The notes under the pieces are model-generated. The model saw nothing but the letters and a program-made list of their open reading frames with translations, was not told the DNA's origin and ran no database searches. From assembly GCA_052400665.1 (NCBI GenBank), contig JBQTGK010000001.1: DNA of 64,000 nucleotides, one strand, 5' to 3'. Position numbers and translations under genes: made by a program. The stretch comes from JBQTGK01 sp052400665. Lineage in GTDB: Bacteria > Bacteroidota > Bacteroidia > Bacteroidales > Marinifilaceae. This document shows positions 62,158-64,000 of this stretch, in pieces; position 1 is the stretch's first letter; each line of letters begins with the position of its first letter.

Positions 62158-63513
62158 TTAGCTCATTTCCTTAATCATCAAATCAAGTCCTTTACGAACA
62201 ATGTCTTGTACTTCAATTTTTGATGTACAAACAAAATCGCAAAGAGCAAAATCTTCTGGAGCCACTTCATAAATTCCCAATTGTTCCATTAAATCTACAT
62301 CTTCAACCAAAATAGATTTGATTAGATGTACAGGAAGGATGTCCATTGGAAAGACTTTATCATATTCGCCTGACACAACAAAAGCGCGATGCTCTCCATG
62401 AAGGTTAGCATCTAGTCGGTACTCACGATTTGGAGTTAGCCAGGAAAAGAAAGTTTTCGACATGGAAAATTTCTTTAATCCTGGAAGAGCCCAACCGAAA
62501 AATTCGAATTGATCACCTTCTGGAATTACTGTGATTTGAGAATCGTACATTCCCAAATAACCATCTTCGGCAATATGTGTACCGGTTAAAACATTACCCG
62601 AAATTACTCGAATTTTCTCATCATCTTTCAATTTCCCTTTTAGAATATTGCGAACAGAAGTTCCAGTAATTGTTTCGAAATAGCAAGGTGTTTTTACCTC
62701 TGATCCACAAAGAGCAACTTTACGACTCACATCGTAAATACCTTTATTAAATAAGCGGCCAATGAATACAACTTCCTGTGGTCGAACAACCCAAACTACT
62801 TCTCCTTTATTAATAGGATCAAGATGATGAATTTGAACACCTACATTCCCTGCTGGATGAGCTCCTGTAAATTTATTAATACTAACATTTTTTAAATCAG
62901 AAACCACTTTCGATTCATTCATGTTAGGATTCACATTTAAATGAACTTTTCCATCGGTTAATTTTGCTAATGCATCGATACCTGCTTGAAAAGTTTTTGC
63001 TTCTCCTTCCAAAAGAAAATCAACATCTGCAGCCAGAGGAGCAGTATCAAATGCTGAAATAAAAATTGCTTTAGGTGTTTCCTGAGGGTTCGCAATTACA
63101 TCGTAAGGACGTTGACGAACAAATGCCCATAAACCACTTTCCAGCAATTCTGCTTTAACTTCTTCGCGCGAAAGACCATTTGGATCAGCTTTTTTAAACT
63201 CTTCGTATTGGGTTTCTGCGTCGGCTTGAATTACTACTTCCAAAATCTTTCTTCGTTCTCCTCTGTTTACGGCTATAACCTTACCACTTACCGGAGACGC
63301 AAAATTAATTTCAGGGCAATATTTATCGAAGAATAAAGGACTCCCGGCCTTTACTTCGGTATCAACCTTAACTTTTAATTTTGGTGTTAATCCTGGAAAA
63401 TCGGTAGGTTTAATTGCGTATGTCTCAGAACGATCAGCTTTTTCAAGTACTTTGTCAGCCTTTCCTATCAGCTTAATATCTAAGCCTCTTTTGATCTTTG
63501 TAACTTCAGACAT
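62158..63513 (-). CDS. nqrA: Na+-NQR subunit A
   Basis: This 451-aa peripheral subunit is the cytoplasmic quinone-binding part of Na+-NQR. IKRGLDIKLIGKA opens the protein, and VKVDTEVKAGSPLFFDKY, FTGAHPAGNVGVQIHH and EDVDLMEQLGIYEVAPEDFALCDF are conserved NqrA stretches. It is the first gene of the nqrABCDEF operon. A -7 box (63542-63549) lies just upstream, and a palindrome (63610-63631) separates it from the divergent plug-protein gene. Confidence 0.97.
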   Translation of the reverse strand: MSEVTKIKRGLDIKLIGKADKVLEKADRSETYAIKPTDFPGLTPKLKVKVDTEVKAGSPLFFDKYCPEINFASPVSGKVIAVNRGERRKILEVVIQADAETQYEEFKKADPNGLSREEVKAELLESGLWAFVRQRPYDVIANPQETPKAIFISAFDTAPLAADVDFLLEGEAKTFQAGIDALAKLTDGKVHLNVNPNMNESKVVSDLKNVSINKFTGAHPAGNVGVQIHHLDPINKGEVVWVVRPQEVVFIGRLFNKGIYDVSRKVALCGSEVKTPCYFETITGTSVRNILKGKLKDDEKIRVISGNVLTGTHIAEDGYLGMYDSQITVIPEGDQFEFFGWALPGLKKFSMSKTFFSWLTPNREYRLDANLHGEHRAFVVSGEYDKVFPMDILPVHLIKSILVEDVDLMEQLGIYEVAPEDFALCDFVCTSKIEVQDIVRKGLDLMIKEMS

Positions 63514-63541
63514 GTTAAACTATTTGATTTTATTAATTTCT

Positions 63542-63549
63542 CAAAATTA
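63542..63549 (-). promoter_or_regulatory. Putative -7 box for the nqr operon
   Basis: The minus strand reads TAATTTTG, matching TAnnTTTG, 29 bases before the nqrA ATG. The -33 element is weak. Confidence 0.35.
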
Positions 63550-63609
63550 CTAAATTAAACTCTAATTCATAATAGAACAAGTATACCTACCTGTTCTAAA
63601 ACGATCGAG

Positions 63610-63631
63610 TACATGTTATATAATACATGTA
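63610..63631. promoter_or_regulatory. Inverted repeat between nqrA and the plug-protein gene
   Basis: TACATGT and ACATGTA are perfect 7-base arms around the spacer TATATAAT. The site lies about 97 bases before nqrA and 86 before the divergent gene, a position suited to a shared regulator. Confidence 0.45.
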
Positions 63632-63716
63632 AAAATTTCGACCACAAATATATAAAGCAATTTCTACTTTTTTAAAGAATTTGGTTTATTTTTAACCAGT
63701 ATACATACATAAAACT

Positions 63717-64000
63717 ATGCGTAATATTATATTTATATCTTTAATTATCTGTCTTTTTACCAAGCCTATCGTATTAATTGGGGCAATTCAGGACGAAGAT
63801 TTCATATACACAAATGAAATTAAGAAGAACAGCATTCACACGGTACAAATTTTTCCGATAGGAGGAGAATTATTAAAACCAATTATTGAATTGAATGGAG
63901 ATAATCAACTTCTTTTTTCTTTCGATGAAATTAACGAAGACATTCAGGATTATTCCTATAGAATTATTCATTGCGATAAAAACTGGTACTCTTCGCAATT
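63717..64000 (+). CDS. T9SS plug protein (DUF5103 family), 5' part
   Basis: The frame starts at ATG 63717 and runs off the window end, giving 94 residues. A signal peptide (about 1-22) is followed by YTNEIKKNSIHTVQIFP, GGELLKPIIELNGDNQLLFSFDEI and YSYRIIHCDKNWYSS. This pattern (a beta-sandwich with ILELN, LSFD and HCDxxW) is that of the DUF5103/T9SS plug family, which blocks the SprA channel on the periplasmic side when no cargo is present. The rest lies outside the window. Confidence 0.82.
   Translation, partial: MRNIIFISLIICLFTKPIVLIGAIQDEDFIYTNEIKKNSIHTVQIFPIGGELLKPIIELNGDNQLLFSFDEINEDIQDYSYRIIHCDKNWYSSQ

Noticed and set aside
1..64000. tRNA or rRNA genes, CRISPR arrays, insertion sequences, prophage
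   Set aside because: I found no tRNA-like T-arm with matching acceptor arms, no regularly spaced repeats, no transposase or integrase frames and no phage structural genes.

Overview
The window is AT-rich chromosomal DNA from a member of the Bacteroidota. The type IX secretion (T9SS) genes, the TTTG/TAnnTTTG promoter style, the long-form urocanase, the nrfHA-plus-ResB/CcsA cluster and a complete Na+-NQR operon together suggest a marine, anaerobic or facultative Marinilabiliales/Marinifilaceae-type organism. The genus is inferred from gene content and was not tested. I see no rRNA, tRNA, insertion sequence, prophage or CRISPR array. Almost every stretch is an intact gene, and several transcription units end in strong hairpin-plus-T terminators.

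Layout. 1-3.2 kb (+): the end of mtaB, an inositol monophosphatase, a LpxL-like acyltransferase and a family 2 glycosyltransferase. 3.2-6.5 kb (-): gldJ, murF and a sugE/gdx exporter. 6.8-12.9 kb (+): porU, porV, ispF and a CoA-binding protein behind a structured leader. 12.9-19.3 kb (-): thioredoxin-like protein, long hutU, Zn-ribbon coiled-coil protein, Nif3, MerR regulator and M23 peptidase. 19.4-22 kb (+): alaS. 22.1-27.9 kb (-): outer-membrane porin-nrfH-nrfA, then resB-ccsA. 28.4-31.5 kb (+): a second, fused CcsBA. 31.6-34.9 kb (-): SSS symporter, ChaN-like protein, FKBP lipoprotein and cupin. 35-43.4 kb: recR, lipoylated E2, a TPR/beta-propeller/4xSPOR envelope protein, GNAT, solitary HsdR-N nuclease, AMP nucleosidase and holA. 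43.4-49.1 kb (+): a small T9SS type-B cargo with PorP/SprF and PorE-like proteins, then rhomboid, GmhB-like phosphatase and class IV aminotransferase. 49.1-53 kb: YqgE, an NhaC with an extra extracytoplasmic domain, GNAT. 53.1-63.5 kb: E1 alpha/beta fusion, two small membrane proteins (one NqrM-like, 55 aa), apbE and nqrFEDCBA. The last 284 bases open a T9SS plug-protein gene.

How the genes work together. Three themes recur. First, protein export and the cell surface: GldJ, PorU, PorV, the plug protein and a PorP/PorE/type-B-CTD cassette all belong to, or depend on, the T9SS. Second, anaerobic respiration and sodium energetics: Na+-NQR with its maturation factors ApbE and NqrM, NrfHA nitrite ammonification, two cytochrome c assembly systems, an NhaC antiporter and an SSS symporter. 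Third, housekeeping: murF, ispF, alaS, recR, holA.

Most worth a second look are: the four-SPOR-repeat envelope protein; the NqrM-like gene paired with an 81-aa one-helix protein behind a near-perfect Bacteroidota promoter; a 22-nt leader element found twice at exactly 57 nt before a start codon (CoA-binding gene and E2 gene); a Crp/Fnr-type palindrome upstream of the porin-nrfHA operon; and the small type-B cargo cassette. I found no clearly new defence or mobile system.
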